64,000 nt of DNA from Bacteroidetes oral taxon 274 str. F0058 (GTDB taxonomy: Bacteria; Bacteroidota; Bacteroidia; Bacteroidales; Paludibacteraceae). Below the pieces are notes generated by a model, which was not told the DNA's origin, ran no database searches, and saw nothing but the letters and a program-made list of their open reading frames with translations. Below are positions 49,360-57,911 of this stretch, one piece after another. The position numbers and the translations under genes were made by a program. The stretch spans positions 235,670 to 299,669 of the forward strand of contig GG774889.1 in NCBI GenBank assembly GCA_000163695.1, in the 5' to 3' direction. How positions within the stretch are numbered: position 1 is the first letter of the stretch; each line of letters opens with the position of its first letter.

Positions 49360-51483
49360 TCAGTTCAATACCAGCCTCACGGTCTGCCCCTTCACTACTC
49401 TGCTGCCTGCCGCGAGCGACTGTTGTCTGACGGTGCCTCTCCCCGATATATGTACCCTAAGTCCGCTTCGCTCCATTAGGCAGACAGCGTCTTTGGCTCC
49501 CATACCCACTACGTTGGGGACGAGGTTTTGTACCAAGGGCAGCTCCGTGGAGCGTATCCTGAGGCTATCGCGGTGGACGATGAGCCATTCGGAGTCGGCG
49601 AAGTCGGACGATATATTGAGTTTGCGCAAGGTATATCGCAGTGCTTCCCGTCTGCCGTTTTTGACCGTCGGCAGATATTTTACGGTATCCTGTAAGCCTC
49701 CGACATCTATCGTGGTGTTGAGCGATACTATCTTTTCGGCTATATTACGGAATACCTCGCAGCTCTGTGACCCCCAGATACCCTGTCGCTGCATAACCAC
49801 TATGCACGAGTATTTTGGCTTGTCGGCGGGGAAATATCCGCAGAAACTCACTTGGTCGGTACTGATACCGTTTACCATAAACACCGCCGTGCCCGTTTTG
49901 CCTGCGAAACTCACCTTCGACGAGCGATAGGCGTATCCGGTGCCCCCTTTTTGTTCGACCACTTTACGCAACATTGTCTTCAGTTGCCCTATGGTGCGGG
50001 AGGAGGCTATCGACGAATTTACAGTTTTGGTAGAGAATGTGGTAATTTTGCCGTTGTTGTTTATCTCCTTTACAATGAACGGATTTATCATTTTACCGTT
50101 GTTGGCAATGGCGTTGTAGAAGCGTAGCATATATATGGGAGGCACTGCTACCTGATAGCCGAACGACATCGTAGGCAGGTCTATCTTGCTGATGGTGTCT
50201 TTTATATTCCAATAACGCATATAGCCTATCTTGAACCCTGTCGCTCCGGGTAGCCCGATGTCGAACGGTTCGTCTACTTTGGTCTTCTGTATGGCGTGGA
50301 CAAACTGCATAGGATTGTTGCCGTAGCGATTGCCGATGACGTTCGATATACCGACATTCGACGAATAGACAAACATATCCGATGCCGTTATGGCACTCCA
50401 CTCGGGGTGTGAATCGTGGTCGGCTACCTTGGGATATTGTTTGTTGAAAGCGTCTACTATCGTATCGGGAGTTATTGTCCCGTCTTCCAGAGCAACGAGC
50501 ATTGTCAGCGTTTTGAATGTCGACCCCGGCGGATTGAGGTCGGATATCGCCATATTGCCCGCCTCGAAGTAACCTTTGGGGCTGTAATACAGATTCGATA
50601 TAGCCTTTATCTCACCTGTGGCTACCTCCATCAGTACGGCACAGCCCCTCTCGATACCGAGTTTTTGTGCCTGCTCCATCAGGCAACTCTGCACTATGTC
50701 TTGCATATCGATATTTAATGTGAGGGTTATATCCGCTCCGTTTACCGCTCTTTTATATTCGTCGAAGACGGTACGCCGTCGGCTTATTTTCAGCGGATTA
50801 CTTGTGCCTTCGATACCTCGCAGCAGCGAATCGAACTGTAGCTCTATGCCGAATCGTCCGTCGGTCTTCTGGCTTCGGTCGGTGAATACGTCGCCTATCG
50901 TACGCAGAGCGAGGTTGCCGTAAGGGTGAATACGTCGATTGACCTCTTCGGAAATCATACAGTCGTTGTATTTGCCGCCGGCGGAGTTGAGCAGCGGAAA
51001 CTTCATAATATCCTTACGCTCGAGATAGTCTATGTTGCGTGATATGAGCAGGACACGTTTTTTTGTATTGTAAGCCCTGTTTATGATATTGCTGTATTGC
51101 GAGGCAGAGGCATCGCCGAAATAACTTGATAGCAACGATGCGAGGCGGGCTACGCTGTCGGGGCAACTGAATTTTTTGTTCCTTGCCCTGAGGTCTTTCT
51201 CTATGGCACGCAGTTGTACTCCGTTGAAATATATCTTATACACCTTCATAGAGGCGGCTACGACCTCTTTCTGACCCTCCATATTGTAGCAATATATACT
51301 ACCTCTAAGCGGTTCTACCGTGCGCGGCGTCATAGCACTCTTTATTGTTTTCCCTATATCGTGCCAGACATCGCCTTTGATGTATTGTATCCCGACAATA
51401 GAACCTATGCAAAGAGCAAAAAGAACCAGAAAAAGTGCGTATATCAGTGTAAAGCCGATAGATATCCTGCTTTTGGCGTCCAT
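49360..51483 (-). CDS. ftsI: Penicillin-binding transpeptidase with PASTA domain (FtsI/PBP3 type)
   Basis: 707 residues. A short cytoplasmic tail and one span (FTLIYALFLVLFALCIGSIVG) precede the PBP dimerisation domain (PLRGSIYCYN). The transpeptidase domain has all motifs: PPGSTFKTL (active Ser), YSSNVGISN (SxN) and AGKTGTAVF (KTG). One C-terminal PASTA domain follows (VPNVVGMGAKDAVCLMERSG). The length and PASTA tail match Bacteroidetes FtsI, which cross-links septal peptidoglycan with FtsW. It stands alone with its own promoter; rsmH, ftsL and murE, its usual neighbours, are absent. Confidence 0.93.
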   Translation of the reverse strand: MDAKSRISIGFTLIYALFLVLFALCIGSIVGIQYIKGDVWHDIGKTIKSAMTPRTVEPLRGSIYCYNMEGQKEVVAASMKVYKIYFNGVQLRAIEKDLRARNKKFSCPDSVARLASLLSSYFGDASASQYSNIINRAYNTKKRVLLISRNIDYLERKDIMKFPLLNSAGGKYNDCMISEEVNRRIHPYGNLALRTIGDVFTDRSQKTDGRFGIELQFDSLLRGIEGTSNPLKISRRRTVFDEYKRAVNGADITLTLNIDMQDIVQSCLMEQAQKLGIERGCAVLMEVATGEIKAISNLYYSPKGYFEAGNMAISDLNPPGSTFKTLTMLVALEDGTITPDTIVDAFNKQYPKVADHDSHPEWSAITASDMFVYSSNVGISNVIGNRYGNNPMQFVHAIQKTKVDEPFDIGLPGATGFKIGYMRYWNIKDTISKIDLPTMSFGYQVAVPPIYMLRFYNAIANNGKMINPFIVKEINNNGKITTFSTKTVNSSIASSRTIGQLKTMLRKVVEQKGGTGYAYRSSKVSFAGKTGTAVFMVNGISTDQVSFCGYFPADKPKYSCIVVMQRQGIWGSQSCEVFRNIAEKIVSLNTTIDVGGLQDTVKYLPTVKNGRREALRYTLRKLNISSDFADSEWLIVHRDSLRIRSTELPLVQNLVPNVVGMGAKDAVCLMERSGLRVHISGRGTVRQQSLAAGSRVVKGQTVRLVLN

Positions 51484-51522
51484 TGGAATTGTTGTCTGTT
51501 ATTGTGTGTGGATAATAAGGTA

Positions 51523-51530
51523 CAAAGATA
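51523..51530 (-). promoter_or_regulatory. -7 promoter element (TATCTTTG) of ftsI
   Basis: The minus-strand TATCTTTG lies 40 bases before the ftsI ATG, directly behind the MATE gene stop. Confidence 0.6.
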
Positions 51531-51537
51531 ATATTTT

Positions 51538-52899
51538 TTAAACAACACCGCTTTGGGCTTCGGCTCGCCTAAACTCCTTTATCTGTGCGTAGATAAGCAA
51601 TGCCGACATTACGATAGATATTGCGTCGGAGGCAGGCATAGCTATCCATACACCGCTGATACCGTAGTAATGTGGCAAGATAAAGAGAAACGGAATGAGA
51701 AATATCACCTGACGCGTCAATGATAAGAATATCGCCTTGCCCGGTTTGCCGATGCTTTGGAAAAAAGTAGAGACTACCATCTGAAAACCGATGAGCGGAT
51801 AGAATAAAAAGACTATCCTCAGCCCGCGTTCGGAGTGAGTTATCAATTCGAGGTCGGAGGTAAACATCGATACTATCTGATGTGGCATCAACTGAGCCGT
51901 CAGGAATCCTACACTCATTATTAGCGTAGCTATTATGACGGATTTCTTCAATACCTCGGTTACTCTGGGATATAGCCTTGCTCCGTAGTTGTAGCCGGCG
52001 ATAGGCTGCATACCTTGGTTTAGTCCGATGACAATCATCACGAAAAGCATTGCTATACGGTTTACTATGCCGAACGCCCCGACCGCCATATCGCCTCCGT
52101 ATTTGAGCAGCCCCTGATTGATAATGATGACAATCACCGACGAGGCGGTGTTCATAAGGAATGGCGACAGACCAATGGCAATCGAATCGAAAGCTATCTT
52201 GCTATTGAACTGCAGAGCCTGCCGTTGTATCTTGAGGAAACTGTCGCGACGATTGAATAGATGTAGCTGCCATACAAGTACCACCACCTGAGAGATGATT
52301 GTCGCCAGGGCACTGCCACGCATACCCCACCCAAAACCAAAGATAAACAGCGGGTTGAGTATCACATTTACAACGACCGTCATAATGGTTGCCGTCATAG
52401 ATTTCAGAGGTTGCCCCGAGGCTCTTATCAGTGCGTTGAAGCTGAAATAGAGGTGAGTGATTACCGTCCCGCTCAATATTATGAACATAAAATCGTAGGC
52501 ATACGGCAGCGTATCTTCGCTCGCTCCGAAGAAATAGAGTATCGGTTTCAGGAATATTAGCGTAGGTATGGTAAATATTACGCTGATTATCAATATCATC
52601 AGGAATACGTTGCCTACTATCTTATTGGCGCTGTCGTAGTCTTTCTGCCCCAACCTCATCGAGAGCAAAGCGGAAGCTCCCACACCTACCATTGTACCGA
52701 GTGCAGCGGAGAGGTTCATCAGTGGGAACGTGATAGCCAATCCTGATATAGCCAAAGGACCTACTCCGTGACCGATAAATATGCTGTCGGTGATGCTGTA
52801 CAGAGCAGCGGCAGTAGTGGCTATGATAGATGGGATAGCATACTGCATCAGCAGTTTGCCTATATTTTGGGTGCCAAGTTCGAGAGGTGTGTTTTTCAC
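51538..52899 (-). CDS. MATE-family efflux transporter, MepA-like
   Basis: 453 residues with twelve membrane spans. It begins with LGTQNIGKLLMQYAIPSIIATTAAALYSITDSIFIGHGVG, typical of the MepA/NorM-like branch, and contains MGVGASALLSMRLGQKD and NQGMQPIAGYNYGAR. It exports drugs or metabolites using an ion gradient; the substrate is unknown. The start codon is GTG: the in-frame stretch back to the nearest TAA holds no ATG, and a TACTTTTG promoter sits 27 bases upstream. The window's other MATE gene (23.4 kb) belongs to a different, DinF-like branch. Confidence 0.93.
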   Translation of the reverse strand: MKNTPLELGTQNIGKLLMQYAIPSIIATTAAALYSITDSIFIGHGVGPLAISGLAITFPLMNLSAALGTMVGVGASALLSMRLGQKDYDSANKIVGNVFLMILIISVIFTIPTLIFLKPILYFFGASEDTLPYAYDFMFIILSGTVITHLYFSFNALIRASGQPLKSMTATIMTVVVNVILNPLFIFGFGWGMRGSALATIISQVVVLVWQLHLFNRRDSFLKIQRQALQFNSKIAFDSIAIGLSPFLMNTASSVIVIIINQGLLKYGGDMAVGAFGIVNRIAMLFVMIVIGLNQGMQPIAGYNYGARLYPRVTEVLKKSVIIATLIMSVGFLTAQLMPHQIVSMFTSDLELITHSERGLRIVFLFYPLIGFQMVVSTFFQSIGKPGKAIFLSLTRQVIFLIPFLFILPHYYGISGVWIAMPASDAISIVMSALLIYAQIKEFRRAEAQSGVV

Positions 52900-52925
52900 T
52901 TTTTTGCAGGACGTATTTACGAAGA

Positions 52926-52933
52926 CAAAAGTA
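52926..52933 (-). promoter_or_regulatory. -7 promoter element (TACTTTTG) of the MATE gene
   Basis: The minus-strand TACTTTTG lies 27 bases before the GTG start at 52899. Confidence 0.55.
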
Positions 52934-53082
52934 CAAAATTATTCATTGATGTTCGAAAAAATAATTGATATGTTTATTACTGCCCACTTTTAAGGTATTT
53001 TAGGTGTTTTCGTGCCAAAATGTATGTGTCTTTTGTATGGAATTTCGTTCAGATATTGAAAATGGTTGATTTGGTGAAATAT

Positions 53083-53121
53083 AAAAAAGAGACTCTCCCG
53101 AGTTAGGACAGTCTCTTTTTT
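53083..53121. terminator. Terminator after the M13 peptidase gene
   Basis: AAAAAAGAGACT and AGTCTCTTTTTT form a 12-bp stem 20 bases past the peptidase stop. The A and T flanks allow function in both directions. Confidence 0.85.
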
Positions 53122-53140
53122 GTTTCGACGATATTTTAGC

Positions 53141-55195
53141 TTACCATATCAGAGCACGCTTTTCGGGAGCAAGATACATCTTGTTGCCCTCTTTGAGTTT
53201 GTATGTTTCGGCGAATGCGTTGATATGCGGCAAGGTAGCATTTACACGCCAGCGACCGAGCGAGTGGGGGTCTTCTTTGGTCAGACGTACTATCTCTTCG
53301 TCGCGTACATTACCTGCCCATACCTGAGCGTAGGATATGAAGAAACGTTCGGCTGCACTGTATCCGTCCATTTCGCCTCCGTTGACCTGTCCCTCTTTGA
53401 TAGCTTTCTGCATAGCAACGAACGAGATATTCACTCCGCCGTTGTCGGCAATGTTTTCGCCGAGAGTAAATTTACCGTTGGCAAATGTACCCTTGATAAC
53501 CTCTATTCCGTTGAACCAGTCGACGAGTATCTGTGTGCGAGCCTTGAAGTTTTCGTCGTCGGCTTTGCTCCACCAGTTTACCAGATTACCCTCTTTGTCG
53601 TAGTTGCGTCCTTGGTCGTCGAAGCCGTGCGACATCTCGTGTCCTATCACTACGCCGATGGCACCGTAGTTTACGGCGTCGTCTGCCTTAGCGTTGAAGA
53701 ACGGCGGTTGCAGAATACCGGCGGGGAAACATATTTCGTTGGTAGTGGGGTTGTAGTAGGCGTTGACCGTCTGCGGGTTCATATGCCATTCGGATTTGTC
53801 CACAGGTTTGCCTATCTTGGAGAGTTCGTAGGCAGTCTCGAATTTGGAGGCAGCTTCGACGTTTTCGTAATACGATTTCGAGCGGTCGATGTCGAGACCC
53901 GAATAATCGCGCCACTTGTCGGGATAACCTATCTTCACCGTGAAAGCATCGAGTTTTTCGTACGACTTTTGTTTGGTGGAGTCTTGCATCCAAGTGTTGG
54001 CGGCAATACGTTCTTTGAGAGCCACCTTGAGGTTGTCTACAAGCTGTATCATACGTTTTTTAGATGCTTCGGGGAAGTATTTTCGTACATAAATCTGTCC
54101 GACAGGCTCACCAAGATAGTTTTCTACGACGGCAGTTATACGTTTCCAACGCGGACGTTGCTCTTTGATACCCGAAAGCGTTTTGCTGTAGAATTCGAAG
54201 TTGGCATCTACGAACGCTTTGCTCAGATATGGAGCGGCACCCGAGATGGCACGTGTGGCGAGGTAATGTTTTACTGTGCCGAAATCGGCTTTTTGCAGAA
54301 TACCGTTGAGGCTCTTGATGTAAGCGACTTGTCCTACGTTTATTTTGTCGAGCTTCAGACCCAATATCTGCGTGTACTTGTCGAGGTCTATGACGGGCAA
54401 CATCTTTTTAACCTGGTCGAAACTCATTATGTTTTTGGTAACAAACGGGTCGCGCATCGTGTTTTTGTCCATAAAAGCCTTTGCTATCTGAGTCTCGAAA
54501 GCGAGTATCTTACGGGCAGCGTCTTCTTCTTTGCCCTCTATGCGGGCTATCTTGTTGTAACCCGAAAGTTTGATGATATCGGTAAGGTACTTTACGTAAG
54601 CCTTGCGTTGCGGCTCGAAGTTCTTTTCGAGATAATAGTCTCTGTCGCCGATGCCGAGCCCAGTCTGCCACATCCACGCTATGCACTGTTTGCTGTCGTC
54701 GGGGTTGGCTTCGCCGAAGATGCCAAATAAGAGCGACGAACCGCTCAGAGCTGCATCTGCCAGATATGTCGTAAGGTCGGGCAATGCTTTGAGGTCGTTT
54801 ACTTTTTTCAGGTCGGCTTCGATGGGTTTCGCTCCCTGCTGTTCGACAGCTGCCGAGTCCATACCGAGGTTGTACAAGTCGCCTATCTTCTGCTCGATAG
54901 AGCCTTTGGCGTTGTCTTTCTTGGCTATCTCCTCGATGACGCCTTTTATCTGCTCGCGGTTGTCTTCACGCAGTTTGTCGAATGTGCCGAAGCGTGCATA
55001 TTCGTCCGTCAGCGGATTTTTTGCCATCCAGCCTCCGCAGGCGTATTGGTAAAAGTCTTCGGTAGGCGATACCGTCGTGTCTAAGTATTCGGGGTTGATA
55101 CCCGAAACAAGTTGCTCCTCGGCAGCTTTTTTGTTACCGCACGAAGAGACCAATGCTGCTGTTCCAATCATCATTACAAATAATGCTTTTTTCAT
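53141..55195 (-). CDS. pepO: M13-family zinc metallopeptidase lipoprotein (PepO/neprilysin type)
   Basis: 684 residues. The lipoprotein signal ends AALVSSCGNKK. The mature protein has the M13 layout: DFYQYACGGWMAKNPL at the N-terminus, VNAYYNPTTNEICFPAGILQ, the zinc motif VVIGHEMSHGFDDQGRNYD (HExxH) and GENIADNGGVNISF with the third ligand Glu. The C-terminal region has ERFFISYAQVWAGNVR. It cleaves short peptides in the periplasm or at the surface. I use the ATG at 55195; the frame also has an upstream TTG at 55207, which is less likely. It is monocistronic. Confidence 0.96.
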   Translation of the reverse strand: MKKALFVMMIGTAALVSSCGNKKAAEEQLVSGINPEYLDTTVSPTEDFYQYACGGWMAKNPLTDEYARFGTFDKLREDNREQIKGVIEEIAKKDNAKGSIEQKIGDLYNLGMDSAAVEQQGAKPIEADLKKVNDLKALPDLTTYLADAALSGSSLLFGIFGEANPDDSKQCIAWMWQTGLGIGDRDYYLEKNFEPQRKAYVKYLTDIIKLSGYNKIARIEGKEEDAARKILAFETQIAKAFMDKNTMRDPFVTKNIMSFDQVKKMLPVIDLDKYTQILGLKLDKINVGQVAYIKSLNGILQKADFGTVKHYLATRAISGAAPYLSKAFVDANFEFYSKTLSGIKEQRPRWKRITAVVENYLGEPVGQIYVRKYFPEASKKRMIQLVDNLKVALKERIAANTWMQDSTKQKSYEKLDAFTVKIGYPDKWRDYSGLDIDRSKSYYENVEAASKFETAYELSKIGKPVDKSEWHMNPQTVNAYYNPTTNEICFPAGILQPPFFNAKADDAVNYGAIGVVIGHEMSHGFDDQGRNYDKEGNLVNWWSKADDENFKARTQILVDWFNGIEVIKGTFANGKFTLGENIADNGGVNISFVAMQKAIKEGQVNGGEMDGYSAAERFFISYAQVWAGNVRDEEIVRLTKEDPHSLGRWRVNATLPHINAFAETYKLKEGNKMYLAPEKRALIW

Positions 55196-55250
55196 TTTGT
55201 CTCTCAATTATTTATTTTATAAATAGAAAATATTTTCTAAATCAAGGCTA

Positions 55251-55258
55251 CAAAGGTA
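55251..55258 (-). promoter_or_regulatory. -7 promoter element (TACCTTTG) of the M13 peptidase gene
   Basis: The minus-strand TACCTTTG lies 56 bases before the ATG at 55195. Confidence 0.6.
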
Positions 55259-55374
55259 ATCATTTTTTTTTCGTTGCAGAAAAGAGAGTGTGTTCGGTTA
55301 ATGAAAATCGAAAAATCAATATGTTGAAAAACTGCAAAAAACGCTGTCGATTTCGTCGGGTCGGAAATTTTATG

Positions 55375-55382
55375 TACATTTG
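55375..55382 (+). promoter_or_regulatory. -7 promoter element (TACATTTG)
   Basis: The plus-strand TACATTTG ends 34 bases before the ATG of the lipocalin-like gene. Confidence 0.55.
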
Positions 55383-55416
55383 CCGGCGATAATCACATAA
55401 TAAAAAGTAGAAAAAT

Positions 55417-55809
55417 ATGCAGATAAAAATACTAAGAATACTGACCGTCGTTTTTGCTGTCGTCTCTATCGTAGCGTGCTCGTCGGGTATTGCAGGCAAA
55501 TGGACGGTACAGAAGTACGAAACCATCAACATCGGCGAACAGGGGGCAACCCTCCACAACATCGGTACTATCGAGTTTTTCAAAGACGGTACGGGGACCA
55601 AGAACCTGACTTTCGGCTTCGTAGGCGAGGAGCTACGCGACAGTACGCCTCTACGCTGGGCGAAAAGCGGGGATAAGTATATCACTATCGAGAGCAACGG
55701 CTCTGAGTTGTCGAAGATATGGATTATAGTCAAAGACAAAGGCAATTACCAAAAATGGCAGTCGACCGACGGTATCAATAGGGTTCAGACGCTCGAACTC
55801 AAACGGTAA
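55417..55809 (+). CDS. Small lipocalin-like lipoprotein
   Basis: 130 residues. The signal peptide ends VVSIVACSSGIAGKW, with a lipidated Cys near residue 21. The mature 110 residues start with the GKW that often opens lipocalin-like beta barrels, followed by short strands (GTIEFFKDGTGTKNLTFGF, YITIESNGSELSKIWIIV). The fold call is moderate and the ligand is unknown. It is followed 62 bases later by a membrane-protein gene on the same strand, and both end before a shared terminator. Confidence 0.8.
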   Translation: MQIKILRILTVVFAVVSIVACSSGIAGKWTVQKYETINIGEQGATLHNIGTIEFFKDGTGTKNLTFGFVGEELRDSTPLRWAKSGDKYITIESNGSELSKIWIIVKDKGNYQKWQSTDGINRVQTLELKR

Positions 55810-55871
55810 AACGTAACCCTTGTTTTGTTGTTGTTATAAGGCGACACCGAAAAACATTTTCCTCTGTCTTG

Positions 55872-56330
55872 ATGTACAAAATCGAAAAGAAATACCTGCT
55901 TTTGCTTGCAGGTCTGCTGTGGATGCCCGCAGGAGCGATGATTACTTCCATAGGGCTGCCTTTCCTCAGCGAGTCGGCGTACATTGTGCCGATGATAGTG
56001 GGTGCGGTGGCGGTATTTATGATATTTTATTTCTTTATATTTTCGCCTCTGGTGTACAAGCACGAGAAGCGTATACGTGCCTACGACGCACAGCGACTGC
56101 CTTTTTGGTATTTTTTCGACCTCAAATCGTATCTGATAATGGCAATGATGATGACCGTAGGCTATTCGTTGCGGACATTTCACCTCGTACCGACTTGGTT
56201 TATCGGATTCTTTTACACGGGGCTGGGCATTGCTTTGTTTGCCTGCGGATTTCGGTTTGCGTGGCGACACTGCCTGTATCACAAGGGACACCGCATTATT
56301 CCCCGACTGGAGAAGAGGACAAAAAAATGA
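55872..56330 (+). CDS. Four-span membrane protein, unknown function
   Basis: 152 residues from the ATG at 55872; the TTG three bases earlier is unlikely to be used. Four hydrophobic segments (LLLLAGLLWMPAGAMITSIG, YIVPMIVGAVAVFMIFYFFI, YLIMAMMMTVGYSLRTF, WFIGFFYTGLGIALFACGF) are joined by basic loops. The protein ends in a basic tail. I do not recognise the family. Co-transcription with the lipocalin-like gene is likely. Confidence 0.75.
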   Translation: MYKIEKKYLLLLAGLLWMPAGAMITSIGLPFLSESAYIVPMIVGAVAVFMIFYFFIFSPLVYKHEKRIRAYDAQRLPFWYFFDLKSYLIMAMMMTVGYSLRTFHLVPTWFIGFFYTGLGIALFACGFRFAWRHCLYHKGHRIIPRLEKRTKK

Positions 56331-56361
56331 AAAACACATTTATCCGCCTCTCGGAAGAGAC

Positions 56362-56404
56362 AAAAAAGAGGGTTGTCCGTTTCACAGAGACAATCCTCTT
56401 TTTA
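56362..56404. terminator. Bidirectional terminator
   Basis: AAAAGAGGGTTGTC and GACAATCCTCTTTT form a long stem between the convergent membrane-protein gene and the DUF4476 gene. Confidence 0.85.
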
Positions 56405-56424
56405 TAGTATTGTTTTATCCTTAT

Positions 56425-57060
56425 TTATCTACGGTCTATACTTTCGGTGTATTTCCTGAACTCTTCCTTAGAGTTCGAAAACGAAAGAAGGTCTGTGAGC
56501 AAGAATGCTCTTTCGCGGTCGATAATGGAAGGATACATCTGTTTCAGTAGCCAAAGGCGTTCGGAGTCGAACTTATATGTCTCGCACAGAGCCTTTACCT
56601 GTGCGGTAAAGAACATATTGCTACGCGTAGCCATTTCGATGATGTCTTTCTTGTCGGAGTCGAACTTGGCGGCTTTTATCCTTGCCAAAAACTCATCGAA
56701 AGTGCGGTCGTCCATCGGGCGAAGCACCCCGGGGACATAAATATTGCCACCGTGGGAATTGCCGCCACCCACGAAAATGTCTCTTATCCCCACGCCCGAG
56801 TATCTTACGTTTTCGCTGAAAACAATCTGTGGTGAGCCGTAGCCGCCCGACGGAGCAGCAAAGACTTCTATGAGGTAGGTGCCGCGTCGGAGGTTGGCGA
56901 CCATACAGCTGTTTACCATATTGCAGACCTTTACTCCGTCGACAAAAACCTCTATCGGAGTGTTGCTCTCGACACGAATGCCATTCAATCCCTGTGCCGA
57001 TACATCGTTTGCAGGCACCAACAATAGTAGTGATAATAATAATCCAAAAATATGTTTCAT
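56425..57060 (-). CDS. Secreted DUF4476-domain protein
   Basis: 211 residues with a signal peptide ending ANDVSAQ. The first 90 mature residues form a small beta domain that resembles PEGA-type surface modules (IRVESNTPIEVFVDGVKVC, LRRGTYLIEVFAAPSGG). The C-terminal 90 residues have the DUF4476 helical layout (FDEFLARIKAAKFDSDKKDII, FTAQVKALCETYKFDSERLWLLKQMYP). The function of DUF4476 is unknown. A single-gene unit with its own promoter and a terminator behind it. Confidence 0.85.
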   Translation of the reverse strand: MKHIFGLLLSLLLLVPANDVSAQGLNGIRVESNTPIEVFVDGVKVCNMVNSCMVANLRRGTYLIEVFAAPSGGYGSPQIVFSENVRYSGVGIRDIFVGGGNSHGGNIYVPGVLRPMDDRTFDEFLARIKAAKFDSDKKDIIEMATRSNMFFTAQVKALCETYKFDSERLWLLKQMYPSIIDRERAFLLTDLLSFSNSKEEFRKYTESIDRR

Positions 57061-57088
57061 CTTTTTTCTTTGTTTTTGATTCTAAATA

Positions 57089-57096
57089 CAAATATA
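57089..57096 (-). promoter_or_regulatory. -7 promoter element (TATATTTG) of the DUF4476 gene
   Basis: The minus-strand TATATTTG lies 29 bases before the ATG at 57060. Confidence 0.5.
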
Positions 57097-57164
57097 ATAC
57101 TTTTATCCGAAACAAGAGCAAAAAATTGTCTTGTAATCTTATTTTTTTACAATCAATTATTTTA

Positions 57165-57911
57165 CTACAAAATAAACTTTACCTGTTTGAAATAGAATTG
57201 CCGCTCATCGCCCGATTTTGTTACCAGCCTCAGTATTCCGTCGTCTCCGACATCTACAGCCCGTGCCTCGAAAATCTCGCCTGCGGCTTCGTATCGGTAA
57301 TATCCGTCGGTTCGGAACAGGTGGTCGAGATACGGCTTCCGATATGTATCCGCCTTTTTGATGTCGAAGTCGGCAACGAGGGTTACAATCTCCTTGCGAA
57401 GTTCGGCAAGCAGCGTTTTGGTGTCGTACGTGCGGTTGGTTATCTGTCTGATAGATATTGCTGTCGCCTTGTTTTCTACAAATTCTGTTTGGTTTATATT
57501 GAGCCCCACTCCTACAATGGAAAACGTCATCTGCTTGCCCGCAATACGATTTTCTATCAATATGCCTGCAAGTTTCTTGTTGCCGTAGAGGATATCGTTG
57601 GGATATTTTATTTTGGTGTCTATGCCTCTGTCGGCAAGAAACTTATGTATGGCAACAGATACAACTTTGGACAAGAGAAACTGTCTGTCGAGCGGGAAGT
57701 GTTGTGTGTGTAGCAATACCGAAAATAGCAGATTCTGCCCCGAGGCACTCTCCCATACGTTACCTGCCTGCCCTCTGCCTGCCCTCTGATAATCGGCAGC
57801 TACGCAATATCCGTTGGGGATAATGTCTGTTTGTAGCCTCCGGGCGATGAATGTATTGGTAGAGTCGACCGTGTCCAAAAAAATGATTTTGGGTAGGCTA
57901 CTGCTGTTCAT
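57165..57911 (-). CDS. birA: Biotin-[acetyl-CoA-carboxylase] ligase
   Basis: 248 residues, the class I form with only catalytic and C-terminal domains; there is no N-terminal helix-turn-helix, so it is not a repressor. Signatures are FLDTVDSTNTFIARRL, the biotin-AMP loop AGRGQAGNVWESASGQN, KYPNDILYGNKKLAGILIE and VGVGLNIN. It attaches biotin to carboxylase carrier proteins. It overlaps the end of dacB by 14 bases, so the two are translationally linked. Confidence 0.95.
   Translation of the reverse strand: MNSSSLPKIIFLDTVDSTNTFIARRLQTDIIPNGYCVAADYQRAGRGQAGNVWESASGQNLLFSVLLHTQHFPLDRQFLLSKVVSVAIHKFLADRGIDTKIKYPNDILYGNKKLAGILIENRIAGKQMTFSIVGVGLNINQTEFVENKATAISIRQITNRTYDTKTLLAELRKEIVTLVADFDIKKADTYRKPYLDHLFRTDGYYRYEAAGEIFEARAVDVGDDGILRLVTKSGDERQFYFKQVKFIL

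Noticed and set aside
53120..54730. 536-codon open frame on the plus strand
   Set aside because: It lies entirely antisense to the M13 peptidase, shows no domain, and arises from that gene's codon bias.
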